From Mycolicibacterium mageritense (GTDB taxonomy: Bacteria > Actinomycetota > Actinomycetes > Mycobacteriales > Mycobacteriaceae): a DNA stretch of 64,000 nt. The position numbers and the translations under genes were made by a program. Positions 42,157-50,896 of this stretch are shown here, one piece after another; position 1 is the stretch's first letter; every line of letters starts with the position of its first letter. The notes under the pieces were generated by a model. That model was not told the origin of the DNA, did not search any database, and saw only the letters and a program-made list of their open reading frames with translations. Location: contig NZ_AP022567.1 of assembly GCF_010727475.1 (NCBI RefSeq), positions 2,108,001 to 2,172,000 of the forward strand. The letters are read 5' to 3'.

Positions 42157-42202
42157 AGAACGACACCACCGCCGGAATCTGTGACTGGTGTGACGAATCG
42201 GA

Positions 42203-44362
42203 CTAGGCGGCGTCCTTGCTCTCCGACTTGGCGTCGCTGTCCTTGCTGTCGGCCTTTTTCTTAGGGGTGGTCGCGTTCTTCACCTTGTCCGTAGTGTCCT
42301 TGACCGCCTTCTCGACGCCCTTCACCGCGTTCTCGACCTGCTTGCGGCCGTTCTCAGCGACCTTGTTCACCCGATCCTGGGCGTCCTTGATCGCCTTCTC
42401 GGTCTGCGCGCGGGCCTTCTCCGCCGAGGACTTGACCCGAGTGGTCGCGTCGGTCACCGACTTCTCAACCTGACCGCGGGCCTCATCGGCGGCTTCCTTG
42501 ATCGTCTTGGTGCTGCCCTGCGGTGTCGAATCCGATTCATTCTCAGTGCTACTCAGCTGCTTGGCCGTGTCGCCGGCGTCCTTTGTCGAACCGGTGAGAT
42601 CCGGCAAGTTGTCGGTGACGGCGTTGAGGTTCACCGTAGGTGTTGACGTGTTGTCCTCCGCGGCAAGCGTGGTGGCAGCGGGTTCAACCTCTGGGGTATT
42701 GGCATTGGGCAGGTTGTACGACAGGTTCGCGATGAACGCCGTCAACTGCTCGGTGGCATCCGCGAGTCCGTTCGCCCACGATCCCCAGTTTTCGTTGAGG
42801 TAGTTGGTGATCTGGGCACCGATGGGTGCCGCAGTCGCGTTGAACAACGGAGTCAAAATCGTCGACGAAAGCTCCCCGCCTACATCCGGGAGACCGAGCA
42901 AAGACGCGAGATTGGTGGTCTGCGTCGGAAGATTCAGGAAGGTATTCGGAACAGCCGCAGGGATGAGACCGTCGTCAGACTCCTGGACTGGCGCCGTGCC
43001 GACCTGGAAGGACGGCAACAGGCCGACTGTGAACAGTGACGGGAGAGTGAAACCGAACCCCGTGGAGCCCGCATTTACGGAGCCCAGCGAGTAGACGATT
43101 GGCAGAGCCCCCAGCGGCGTGGTCAGAATTCCGATCGTCTGACCGCTGTTGAAGTTGAATCCGTTGGTTCCGACGTAGCTCGCCTGCAACGTATTCAGGC
43201 TCGTATAACTCACACCGATCAGCGGAATGGCAAACGTCTGCAGATTGGTGCCGAGGATCGTGGAAACGCCTGTGGCAGTGGGCAGAACGAGACCAGGAGT
43301 CGCGACCGTACCGAACGATGCAAGGCCGAGCGGCAATACGGCACCGCCCGCGAAGATCGGGATCGCGACCACCGTTTCACTGGCTGGCACGGATACGCCA
43401 CCGACATCGATGGTGCCGACAGCCAGCGTCGGCATGGTCGCCAACCATCCAACAGCACCACCAAGCGGCAGAGTGTAGTTGCCCGAACCTGATGGCGCCC
43501 AAACTGTCACGGACGGCGTGTTGATGATGTTCAACGGCGAGAGGATCGTGTTGACGGTGCCTTGAATCAAGGGGAAGTCACTCAGGGGTTTCTTGTCGGG
43601 CCCCACCGTTAGTCCGCCAAGAATACCGCTAACGAGTGTTGAGGCCGTCAGCCCAGGTATCTGCGCGAAGAGATTGCTGACATTTGTTTGTCCGCTGAGA
43701 CCGAGTAGCGACCAATCGTATTCAGAGTGGAAGACGGTGTCTGTCACCTGCAGACCTGGTATCAAGTCGCCAAGTCCTGGCACTCCGTTGAGCAACGGCA
43801 CCGCGTCAAGCCCACTTAGGACGGTATCGACGAGCGCGACGGCCCCGCCACCCAAAGCCAGGGCTGGCGCAGTGAGCACCGCTGCCGGCGCAAGCACAAG
43901 GCCCAGCGCCGCATTGATCGCCGTCAGCTCAGTCGGCGAGAGTCCCGACAGTCCGGGAATCGTCGTCAGGTCGGGTGATTCAAAGCTCTCCAAAGTCGTG
44001 GTCAGCGCACCGAGCAGACCATCAAGCGTCAGAAGATCGAACTGCTCGGTCTCCGCGTCAAACGTCGGCAGCAGCCCAGCTGGCAACGCGCCCGCGATCG
44101 GGTTCCAGAAGTCCGCCGCAGCTCCACCGAAGTTCCCGGCTGCGAAGAGGATGTTGTTGAGACTGTTCGACGAACTGGTGATGAGGTCGGTGTAGTTCGG
44201 CCCGGATGCGGCGCTGAGCGCCACGTCCCGCTTCACCGCTGCCGCATTTGCCACCGGAAGAGGGGCAACCCCGGCGGTGAGTGCGGTGACTGTCGCAGTT
44301 GCCGCGCCGAGGGTTGCGATCTTCTTTGCGCGCGCACGCGTCTTCCGGTGTTTGACGGCCAT
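42203..44362 (-). CDS. Large secreted protein with HBHA-like Lys/Ala-rich tail
   Basis: A 719-residue exported protein. A 40-residue signal peptide starts with KHRKTRARAKK and ends near PVANA. The long central part (about 50-540) is rich in Gly, Leu, Thr, Pro and Asn with few charges, with repeated PGL, GLG and LGG turns, suggesting beta-rich surface structure. From about 600 the sequence changes to amphipathic Lys/Ala/Glu helix repeats (EKARAQTEKAIKDAQDRV) ending in KKKADSKDSDAKSESKDAA, like the heparin-binding tail of mycobacterial HBHA. ATG 44362 has an AAAGGA site; ATG 44386 is the alternative. It is probably a cell-surface adhesin or envelope protein. A CRP-like palindrome lies upstream. 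Confidence 0.8.
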   Translation of the reverse strand: MAVKHRKTRARAKKIATLGAATATVTALTAGVAPLPVANAAAVKRDVALSAASGPNYTDLITSSSNSLNNILFAAGNFGGAAADFWNPIAGALPAGLLPTFDAETEQFDLLTLDGLLGALTTTLESFESPDLTTIPGLSGLSPTELTAINAALGLVLAPAAVLTAPALALGGGAVALVDTVLSGLDAVPLLNGVPGLGDLIPGLQVTDTVFHSEYDWSLLGLSGQTNVSNLFAQIPGLTASTLVSGILGGLTVGPDKKPLSDFPLIQGTVNTILSPLNIINTPSVTVWAPSGSGNYTLPLGGAVGWLATMPTLAVGTIDVGGVSVPASETVVAIPIFAGGAVLPLGLASFGTVATPGLVLPTATGVSTILGTNLQTFAIPLIGVSYTSLNTLQASYVGTNGFNFNSGQTIGILTTPLGALPIVYSLGSVNAGSTGFGFTLPSLFTVGLLPSFQVGTAPVQESDDGLIPAAVPNTFLNLPTQTTNLASLLGLPDVGGELSSTILTPLFNATAAPIGAQITNYLNENWGSWANGLADATEQLTAFIANLSYNLPNANTPEVEPAATTLAAEDNTSTPTVNLNAVTDNLPDLTGSTKDAGDTAKQLSSTENESDSTPQGSTKTIKEAADEARGQVEKSVTDATTRVKSSAEKARAQTEKAIKDAQDRVNKVAENGRKQVENAVKGVEKAVKDTTDKVKNATTPKKKADSKDSDAKSESKDAA

Positions 44363-44763
44363 CTGACCAGTCCTTTCAGTCACCATCTCAGGTTGCTCTC
44401 AGGCAACCTAGCACCTCCGTGATCTAGATCACTAGATTGCTGAAAAATTTCTTTCGGCGTCAGATTTTCGAGCGTGCAAATTCCTGGCAACGCTTCTTTT
44501 AGTTGGGTTGCGCTGGGAAGACGCCGCACTTACCCGATCAAGGACCAACTGGCAGACACTGACAGATCTACTGCAGCGTAAGTTGCTGCGTTCGATCACG
44601 AAGCGATATCGCAAATTTCGTTGCCTATGCGTGTGCAAACATCGCCTGCCACGGATTCCGTCCCGCCCGCATGGCGCCACTGACCTGGGTTTATGGCACA
44701 CATCGGCCCGCTGTTGTAACCGCATTGGCCAATGGCATTTACTTACGGCAACGTCATCCGGGA
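44363..44763. other. Intergenic region upstream of the surface-protein gene
   Basis: About 400 bp between two minus-strand genes, with clearly lower GC in its right half. It holds a hairpin (AGGTTGC-TCTCAG-GCAACCT, 44390-44409), a possible minus-strand -10 TAGGTT (44410-44405) and the CRP-like palindrome. I see no gene in it. Confidence 0.5.
44419..44432. promoter_or_regulatory. CRP-like palindrome GTGATCTAGATCAC
   Basis: A perfect 14-bp palindrome with the GTGA-N6-TCAC spacing of CRP-family sites, including mycobacterial cAMP-receptor protein. It is centred about 63 bp before the surface-protein start and roughly 27 bp before a plausible transcription start, so bound protein would more likely repress than activate. 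Confidence 0.6.
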
Positions 44764-45537
44764 TTAGCTGGACAACCGTAGCGCAGACGTTGCCGCAGCC
44801 TCGGTCTCACCGACATACCCGCCGCCGAACAGCACCACATGGGCCAGCAGGGGATAGAGCTGGTGCAGCGCGATGCGATCCTGCCAACCGTCCCGCAGTG
44901 GTCGCACCGACTGGTAGCCGCGCACGATCTCCTGCAGGTACGGGCAACCGAACAACGCCAGCATCGCCAAATCGGTCTCGCGATGCCCGCCATGGGCGGC
45001 AGGATCGATCAACACCACACCGTCAGGCGTCCACATCACGTTGCCGCTCCACAAATCACCGTGTAGCCGGGCCGGCACGTCGTCGTCATCGAACTGCCCC
45101 GACCGGCACAGCGCGATCACCTCATCGACCGATGCCCGCCCGGCACCGCTGAGCCGATCTGCCGCGAGGACCGCCATCGGCCCCAACCGTTCGTCGGCGT
45201 AGAACTCGCCCCAGGAGGCGTGTGACTTCAGTGACATCGGCAGCGGCTGGGTGAGCGGCCCGAAAAACCCTGGGCCGCTGTGCCCGTCGGGCCCAGACCC
45301 GAAGGCCGTAGCTCCGGCGGCGTGCGTGACGGCCAGCCGTTCGCCGAATTCGCGCGCTGCGCCGGCCGAGGGGCCAGCGGACGTCAGCCGCTGCAGCGTC
45401 AGCGACGACGCGTCGTGCGCGATCACCGGGACGCACCGCACCCCGCCGGCCGCGGCAAGCCACCGCAGCCCGGCGGCCTCGGCCGCGAAGAATCCGGGCG
45501 GCGCATGCGGGTGACGTTTGACGAACTCTCCCGTCAC
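44764..45537 (-). CDS. Fructosamine kinase family protein
   Basis: A 257-residue aminoglycoside phosphotransferase-fold kinase of the fructosamine/ketosamine-3-kinase group, which phosphorylates sugar adducts on protein amines so that they fall off. The catalytic Asp is in ARLHGDLWSGNVMW, the metal Asp in GVVLIDPAAHGGHRETDLAML, and the C-terminal LHQLYPLLAHVVLFGGGYV is typical. The N-terminal lobe starts directly at FVKRH, making it about 30 residues shorter than most relatives. The GTG start overlaps the SDR stop by GTGA, so the gene is coupled to that dehydrogenase. Confidence 0.85.
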   Translation of the reverse strand: MTGEFVKRHPHAPPGFFAAEAAGLRWLAAAGGVRCVPVIAHDASSLTLQRLTSAGPSAGAAREFGERLAVTHAAGATAFGSGPDGHSGPGFFGPLTQPLPMSLKSHASWGEFYADERLGPMAVLAADRLSGAGRASVDEVIALCRSGQFDDDDVPARLHGDLWSGNVMWTPDGVVLIDPAAHGGHRETDLAMLALFGCPYLQEIVRGYQSVRPLRDGWQDRIALHQLYPLLAHVVLFGGGYVGETEAAATSALRLSS

Positions 45538-46373
45538 GGCCGGCGCGGCACCCCGACGACCTTCGCCAGAATCCGATCCCGAACGGCGGCAGGGGTGTTC
45601 GTCATCAGTGCGACCTGCGCCCGGTTGCCCAGCCCGACCAGGTAGCGCGCCTTGGGTCGACGCGCGGTGAGTGCTTCGACGACGACGGCGACCACCTTGG
45701 ACGTCGGCACCGCCATCTTTCGCGCCACCGGGACGAACCTCTTCATGCCCGCAACGTGTTTGGCGTACAGGGCGCGATGCTCGGCGGACAACCCGGACTC
45801 CACGTCGGCCACCATGTCGTCGGCGGTCCGCCACATGTCGGTGTCGGTCTGTGACGGCTCCACCACCACAACGCGAATCCCCCACGGCCGCAGTTCGATC
45901 CGCAACGCGTCCGCGCCGGCCTCGAGCGCGAACTTCGACGCCGCATAGGCGCCCAGCAGCGGCACCGACAGCTGCCCGTTGACGCTGGAGATGAACACCA
46001 CTCGGCCGCCGGACTCCCGCAGCTTTGGCAGCACCGCGCGTGTCACAGCGAATTGTCCAAAGACGTTGACATCGAACTGCTTACGCCAGTCCTCGGTGTC
46101 GAGTGTTTCGACGGGCCCGGCGACGGCGATGCCCGCGTTGTTCACCACCGCGTCCAACCGCGTCGGCAACGCGTCGGGCAACGCTGCGACGTGGTCGGCG
46201 TTGGTGACGTCGAGGATCACCGACGAGATGCGGTCTGGGTGCACCGCCGTCACGGCATCGGCGTCGGCTTGCGACCGCACCCCCGCGATCACATCCCACC
46301 CGGTCGCCGCGAGGTGCTCGGCAACGGCCCTGCCGATCCCCCGAGCGGCTCCGGTGACAAGAACTGAGGGCAT
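45534..46373 (-). CDS. SDR family oxidoreductase
   Basis: A 279-residue classical SDR with VTGAARGIGRAVAEHL at the N-terminus, NNAGIA, catalytic Ser in FISSVNG, Tyr/Lys in GAYAASKFALE, and a longer C-terminal part (VVVVEPSQTDTDMW, RRPKARYLVGLG) typical of the retinol dehydrogenase-like group. ATG 46373 lies seven bases after TACGCT on the minus strand and has no ribosome binding site, so it is probably leaderless. It is the first gene of a two-gene operon with fructosamine kinase and is divergent from the beta-propeller gene. Confidence 0.87.
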   Translation of the reverse strand: MPSVLVTGAARGIGRAVAEHLAATGWDVIAGVRSQADADAVTAVHPDRISSVILDVTNADHVAALPDALPTRLDAVVNNAGIAVAGPVETLDTEDWRKQFDVNVFGQFAVTRAVLPKLRESGGRVVFISSVNGQLSVPLLGAYAASKFALEAGADALRIELRPWGIRVVVVEPSQTDTDMWRTADDMVADVESGLSAEHRALYAKHVAGMKRFVPVARKMAVPTSKVVAVVVEALTARRPKARYLVGLGNRAQVALMTNTPAAVRDRILAKVVGVPRRP

Positions 46374-46437
46374 AGGCGTGAGCGTACTTGGCACCGATGT
46401 GGGCCTCATCCGTTCACAGCGATGTGAGAATCGACTG

Positions 46438-48156
46438 ATGTCGTGGGGGCAAGGAGCGTGGGGGTACGCGAAACGGCTCGGTCCCGTGCTGTCGGCTGTC
46501 TGCGCGGGGCTGGCTGCGGTGCTGCTGGTGTGGTCGATGGGCCTTGCGTTGTGGAGTTGGCTGCTGGCGGCGCCCTCACCTGCGCTGGGAGCGTGGGAGA
46601 GGTACCACTACAGCCCCTGGGGTTCGGATTCCCTCGGCGGGCAGACACCCCAGATGATCGCGGTGACCGTATGTGCCATCTCGGCGGTGCTGCTGATGTG
46701 TGTCCTGGTCGCATGGCGGTTGCGCCGCACTGAACTGGCCGTGTGGGCGCTGCCGGCACTCGTGGCCGTGGTGGCGCTCGGTCTGATGTATCTGCGCAGC
46801 CGCGGGCTGGCCGAATTCGTCGGCTGGCTGCAGGGCTACCCGCACACCGCCCAGATGCCCGCGGCGCTGGCCGCGTGGCGGCTGGAGGCGCTTGCAGTCA
46901 TCGCGCTGATCGTCGGCTGTCCGGCCTACGTGCGGCTCGCGCGACGTTCCTGGCGGCGGCGGGCGGTCGCGGGCACCGTGCTCGGGCTGGTGCTCGGGAT
47001 CTCCGCGACGACGCTGGCGTTGTATGCCGGTGACGACCGGCGGTTCGTCGACGCGTCGGTGACCACCGCGCCGGTCCCGGAGCTCGCGGTGCCGCCCGCA
47101 CTGGGGACGAAACACTTCACGGTGCAGATCGCCGCGGTCAGTGAACATCACCGGCGCTGGTTCGTCCAACCGGTCGTCGGTGGCTTCGTCACGCTCGGGG
47201 ACGGCCGCATAACGGCCTTCGACGGCAAGGGCAACGAGCGGTGGCACTACCGCCGGTACGGGCCGGGCGAATCACAGGTCTCCTCGGTGCAGGTTTTCGA
47301 CGACGGGCGCACGGTCGTCGCAGGCCTCGGCTCCCACCCGTCAGTGCTGATCGGGTTCGACGCCGCGTCAGGCAGGCAGCTGTGGTGGTCCTCGGACCAG
47401 GCGTTGATCGGCACCTATCGCGCGGTATCCGACCGAACCGTCGTCGTACCACGCCCTTATCTGCTCGACTACAACGTCAAGGCACAGACCTGGACGCGGT
47501 TCGACACCCGCACCGGCAGGCCCATGTGGACGTCTCCGGTGCCGGAACCGCAGTGCCAGTACCGTTTCGACGCGGCAGGACGCTCGCCGCAGGCGCTGCT
47601 GTGGTGCCCCGACGGCGGACACGACACCGTCCGGTTCACCTCGGTCAACCCCGATACCGGCGAAACCGCCTGGGAGACCACGTTCTCCCCCGAACCGCCG
47701 TTCAAAGGTGTCAGCGCGGCGCTGGCCGGGCGCGAAGGCAACGTGGTGTGGGTCTACCGAGGCAACGAGCAGAGCACGAGCTTCTACATCAACGCGGCGA
47801 CCAAGCAGGCCCATCAGCTGGCGTCCGCGGTGCGTCCAATTGTCACGGTGGACGACGCCGACGATTTTCTTGCGCTCGTCGGCAACCGGCTGTCCCTGCG
47901 CGGCGCCGACGGCATCGAACAGTGCGCATTCTCCGATGGCCCACCGCTACTTCATGTCGACGGCAAGGCGATCATCCTCAAGGAGCAGACCGTCTTCGGG
48001 ATGAGCCCGGGCCTGCAGACCTACTATCCCAACACGTGTGCGCCGCTCAGTTCCATCACCCTGCCGTCGATACCGGAGGCTCTCGTGGCAGCACCCGGCG
48101 TGGTGTTGGTGGTCCGGACCGACGCCACCGGAACCTGGATCGATGGCTACGCCTGA
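46438..48156 (+). CDS. Membrane-anchored PQQ-like beta-propeller protein
   Basis: A 572-residue protein. Four transmembrane helices lie in the first 190 residues (starting around VLSAVCAGLAAVLLVWSM), then a domain of about 380 residues with PQQ-like propeller blades: GGFVTLGDGRITAFDGKGNERWHYR, VLIGFDAASGRQLWW, TRFDTRTGRPMW and TSVNPDTGETAWE. These blades usually form scaffolds or assembly factors and often do not bind PQQ. Cys residues in the second half may form disulfides if the domain is extracytoplasmic. ATG 46438 has no clear ribosome binding site. Confidence 0.78.
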   Translation: MSWGQGAWGYAKRLGPVLSAVCAGLAAVLLVWSMGLALWSWLLAAPSPALGAWERYHYSPWGSDSLGGQTPQMIAVTVCAISAVLLMCVLVAWRLRRTELAVWALPALVAVVALGLMYLRSRGLAEFVGWLQGYPHTAQMPAALAAWRLEALAVIALIVGCPAYVRLARRSWRRRAVAGTVLGLVLGISATTLALYAGDDRRFVDASVTTAPVPELAVPPALGTKHFTVQIAAVSEHHRRWFVQPVVGGFVTLGDGRITAFDGKGNERWHYRRYGPGESQVSSVQVFDDGRTVVAGLGSHPSVLIGFDAASGRQLWWSSDQALIGTYRAVSDRTVVVPRPYLLDYNVKAQTWTRFDTRTGRPMWTSPVPEPQCQYRFDAAGRSPQALLWCPDGGHDTVRFTSVNPDTGETAWETTFSPEPPFKGVSAALAGREGNVVWVYRGNEQSTSFYINAATKQAHQLASAVRPIVTVDDADDFLALVGNRLSLRGADGIEQCAFSDGPPLLHVDGKAIILKEQTVFGMSPGLQTYYPNTCAPLSSITLPSIPEALVAAPGVVLVVRTDATGTWIDGYA

Positions 48157-48163
48157 GGGCAGG

Positions 48164-48628
48164 ATGGATGCCGTGCCTCAGTGGGATCCGGATGTCGCAG
48201 GTGTCGTGGTCTTTCCCGGCGGCCACCGGGTGCGAGGCCGAGGACTGCGCGCGGGACCGCCGCCTGAGCCCGCCGATTTCGGCGTGTATCTCACCGGAAC
48301 CGAGCATCTGGAGAACGCCTGGGAATCCCGGTGGGTGCGGTGGCCGGACTTCTGGCTGCCGCATTCCACCAGTGAGGCGGTGTCCGCGGTGCGGGAGGCC
48401 TTCGCGCGAGCGGGTTCCGAGCGGGTCGAAATCGCCTGCAAGGGCGGGACCGGACGCACCGGCACCGCATTGGCTTTGATGGCATGTATGAGCGGTGTGC
48501 CGCCGCGCGAGGCCGTGACATGGGTCCGGCAGCACTATCGACCGCGGGCTGTCGAAACACCGTGGCAGCGCCGGTGGATCATCAAGACCGCGCCGACCGC
48601 TGTGAATCACGACCACTACGGCGGATAG
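48164..48628 (+). CDS. Protein tyrosine phosphatase-like protein
   Basis: A 154-residue protein with the Cys-x5-Arg signature ACKGGTGRTGTAL (Cys92, Arg98) that forms the phosphate-binding loop of cysteine phosphatases, preceded by WVRWPDFWLP, which may supply the general acid. The His normally before the Cys is Ala here. ATG 48164 follows AGG; ATG 48143 is in frame too. It overlaps the convergent EamA gene by 13 bases at the 3' end. Confidence 0.78.
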   Translation: MDAVPQWDPDVAGVVVFPGGHRVRGRGLRAGPPPEPADFGVYLTGTEHLENAWESRWVRWPDFWLPHSTSEAVSAVREAFARAGSERVEIACKGGTGRTGTALALMACMSGVPPREAVTWVRQHYRPRAVETPWQRRWIIKTAPTAVNHDHYGG

Positions 48629-49515
48629 GGCAACACCGCCTGGCTTTCGGCGATGTCGGGGTCGCGCCGGCCGCGGTACTGCGCCCCGGGCCCGGCGCCG
48701 ATCACCAGCAGCACCCCGAGCGCCTGGAGAATTGTCGGCTTCTGGTGCAGGACAAGCAGTCCGATCACCACACCGAACGCAGGCTCGAGGGCCATCAAGG
48801 TACCGAAGGCCGTGTGGGTCATACGGCGCAGTGACAACATCTCCAGCGCGAACGGAAGGATGGGGAAGAGCACTGCCAACCCGATCGACGCCGCGATCAC
48901 GGTGAGGGTCAGATGTCCTGCCGCTTGCGGGATCCCGACGACGGCGGTGGTCGCCGCGGCGATGGGCACGGTCAGCGCCAGACCTTTGATGCCGCTGAAC
49001 CGGTCCCCGATGCGCTGCGTCAGCATGATGTAGACACCCCAGCCCACGGCGGCAGTGGCCGCGAACCCGATCCCGGCGAGATTGATTGTGCCGTGCCAGG
49101 GTTCGGTGAGCAGCACGACGCCGGCCAGCGCCAGCACCGGCCAGGTGAGTGCCTTCTTGTCGTGGCCGCGCAACGCCGCGACGGTGAGCGGACCGAGGAA
49201 CTCGATTGCCACGGCGGTGCCGAGGGGAATACGTTCGATGGCTGCCAGGAACATCACGCTCATGAGCCCGCTCGCGACGCCCAGCCCCAGCAGGGCAGGC
49301 AGATCCGCGCGGCGGATCTCACGCAACGGCGGCCGGGTCAACGCGAGGAAAACCAGGGCGCCCGCGGTGAGCCTGAGCCAGGCCGTACCCGCGGCCCCGA
49401 CTGCGGCGATCACGTCGACCGACAACGCCGCACCCAGCTGCACCGACAACATCGCTGCGACGGCCAGGCTCCACGGCGGCACGGCGGTGACGCGGGAAGT
49501 GGATGTAGTTGTCAC
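48616..49515 (-). CDS. EamA family transporter (RhtA-like exporter)
   Basis: A 299-residue membrane protein of ten helices arranged as two EamA repeats; MTHTAFGTLMALEPAFGVVIGLLVLHQ in the second repeat is the RhtA-type hallmark (shown in part: LMALEPAFGVVIGLL). RhtA exports homoserine, threonine and amino-acid analogues. The GTG start at 49515 overlaps the PaiB-like gene by GTGA. It is last in a four-gene overlapping operon with an XRE-cupin regulator and a B3/B4 domain protein, suggesting export of an unwanted amino acid or analogue. Confidence 0.85.
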   Translation of the reverse strand: MTTTSTSRVTAVPPWSLAVAAMLSVQLGAALSVDVIAAVGAAGTAWLRLTAGALVFLALTRPPLREIRRADLPALLGLGVASGLMSVMFLAAIERIPLGTAVAIEFLGPLTVAALRGHDKKALTWPVLALAGVVLLTEPWHGTINLAGIGFAATAAVGWGVYIMLTQRIGDRFSGIKGLALTVPIAAATTAVVGIPQAAGHLTLTVIAASIGLAVLFPILPFALEMLSLRRMTHTAFGTLMALEPAFGVVIGLLVLHQKPTILQALGVLLVIGAGPGAQYRGRRDPDIAESQAVLPYPP

Positions 49516-50177
49516 GATCGGTTTCTGAAGGACTTCCAGTCACCGATCGCGGCCAGGCGGCGACGCTGCTGCGCGGCGGCGCCGGCATCCAACGCGTGGT
49601 TGCGCTCTTCGAGATTGCCGATGACACGGCGACGGTGATCGACCGGATTGTGGTCGTCGTACTTGAATTTCGCGTCGACGCGGTGCACCGCGAGGCGCAA
49701 ACCGCGGATGCCGGGGAGCATGCGCGCGTACGGGCCGTCGTCGACCGCGACAGCGGCGTATCCGCCCTCGGGCTGGAAGTCACCCAGTTGCGCGGTCAGG
49801 ATCTCGACCTTGCCTTCGGCGTCGTCGATCACCGTCGGCCGGCAGACGAACTGCAGAGCGGTGTAGTAACTCGTCGGCACACCGTCCTCGTCGGGTCCGC
49901 CCGCCTTGGCCCGCCAATACGTCGGGATGTAGGCATAGTCCCCGATCACCGCGAGCCGCACCTCGGTGGCGGCTTCCAGGTGGGGCCAAACCGGGTTCGG
50001 CCGTGCCAGATGGACCAAGAGCTCCTCACCCGCGACGGTGAAGTGGGTGGGCACCACGCTCGGGGCGTGTGCGGGGTCGACATTGTTGACCACGAGCATC
50101 CCGAAGTGGTCGGTATGGGCAAGCCACTCTTGCCATTCGGTGGTGCTCAACGCGGAATCCCACGGGTGGATCAGCAT
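49512..50177 (-). CDS. PaiB-like FMN-binding split-barrel protein
   Basis: A 221-residue protein of the PaiB family (FMN-binding split barrel): HFGMLVVNNVDPAHAPSVVPTHF, LLVHLARPNPVWPHL, LAVIGDYAYIPTYWR and SYYTALQF, with the C-terminal helix pair VIGNLEERNHALDAG. PaiB was named as a negative regulator but the fold is that of flavin oxidoreductases and polyamine-related proteins. The start overlaps the B3/B4 gene by seven bases and the stop overlaps EamA by four, so it is firmly inside the operon. Confidence 0.87.
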   Translation of the reverse strand: MLIHPWDSALSTTEWQEWLAHTDHFGMLVVNNVDPAHAPSVVPTHFTVAGEELLVHLARPNPVWPHLEAATEVRLAVIGDYAYIPTYWRAKAGGPDEDGVPTSYYTALQFVCRPTVIDDAEGKVEILTAQLGDFQPEGGYAAVAVDDGPYARMLPGIRGLRLAVHRVDAKFKYDDHNPVDHRRRVIGNLEERNHALDAGAAAQQRRRLAAIGDWKSFRNRS

Positions 50178-50896
50178 GTTCGGTCTCCATTGCTCAGGAT
50201 GCGGCGCGCGACACGGACATCCGGGCCCAGACGGCGCAGCTCAGTCGTCAGCTCCTCGGCCGCCGCGGCGAGTTGCTCGTCGGTCATCGCGCCGAGCACG
50301 TCGAGGATGAACAGCGCGCTGGTGGTGTCGTCACGCAGCTGGGTGCGACGCGCCTGTCGCCAGTTCCACCGGCGACAGGTCACGCCGGCGTCGTCGCACC
50401 AGACCACCTCCCCGGGCTCGGGGTGTTCGACGACCGACTCCCCAGCGGCGGTGGTGTCGAACTGCTCGGTGCCGGTGGCGCGGATCAACTGTGGCGCACC
50501 GCGATACCGGGAAAGATCCTCGCCACCGACGGGCAGCTGATGCAGCACCGAGATGGCGTTGTAGATGTCGGTGAGCCGGTTGACCCGGGGCAGACCGGAT
50601 TCAGCGCGGCGGGTCAGTGCCTCCACACTGTTGCGGGTGCGCTGAGGCTTGGCGCCGAACGCGCGGTACGCCTCACGCCACGCCGCCACGTGCGGCAGTT
50701 GATCCACCGGCTGTACGGAAAGGGCTTGGCGGGCGGAGGATTCGGCGCGTTGCAGCAGCGCATCGCTGGCCTCGTCGCTGGGGCCGGGCACCAGGCCGTC
50801 GACCGCTAGCAGCAGGGCCCGGTAGTCGGGGCGCAGGTCGTAGACCGCGGAGTCGACGCGGGCGCCGTCGAGGAACACGTCCAGAGTCTCAGCCAT
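50171..50896 (-). CDS. Stand-alone B3/B4 tRNA-binding (PheRS editing) domain protein
   Basis: A 241-residue protein of the B3/B4 domain family, related to the editing module of the phenylalanyl-tRNA synthetase beta chain. Recognisable parts are AWREAYRAFGAKPQRTRNSVEAL, the RVNRLTDIYNAISVLHQLPVGGEDL region and DDAGVTCRRWNWRQ. Free-standing copies are thought to clear mischarged tRNA or bind odd amino acids, but few have been tested. ATG 50896 overlaps the XRE-cupin gene by eight bases. Placed between an amino-acid-type exporter and a regulator, it hints at defence against a misincorporated amino acid. Confidence 0.83.
   Translation of the reverse strand: MAETLDVFLDGARVDSAVYDLRPDYRALLLAVDGLVPGPSDEASDALLQRAESSARQALSVQPVDQLPHVAAWREAYRAFGAKPQRTRNSVEALTRRAESGLPRVNRLTDIYNAISVLHQLPVGGEDLSRYRGAPQLIRATGTEQFDTTAAGESVVEHPEPGEVVWCDDAGVTCRRWNWRQARRTQLRDDTTSALFILDVLGAMTDEQLAAAAEELTTELRRLGPDVRVARRILSNGDRTC

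Larger units (their letters stand above)
41713..42202. other. Intergenic region with palindromic repeats
   Basis: About 490 bp without a supported gene. It holds three copies of a palindrome-bearing element, described as separate repeats, and no recognisable promoter consensus. The reading frames across it are short and unlike any protein I know. Confidence 0.55.
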
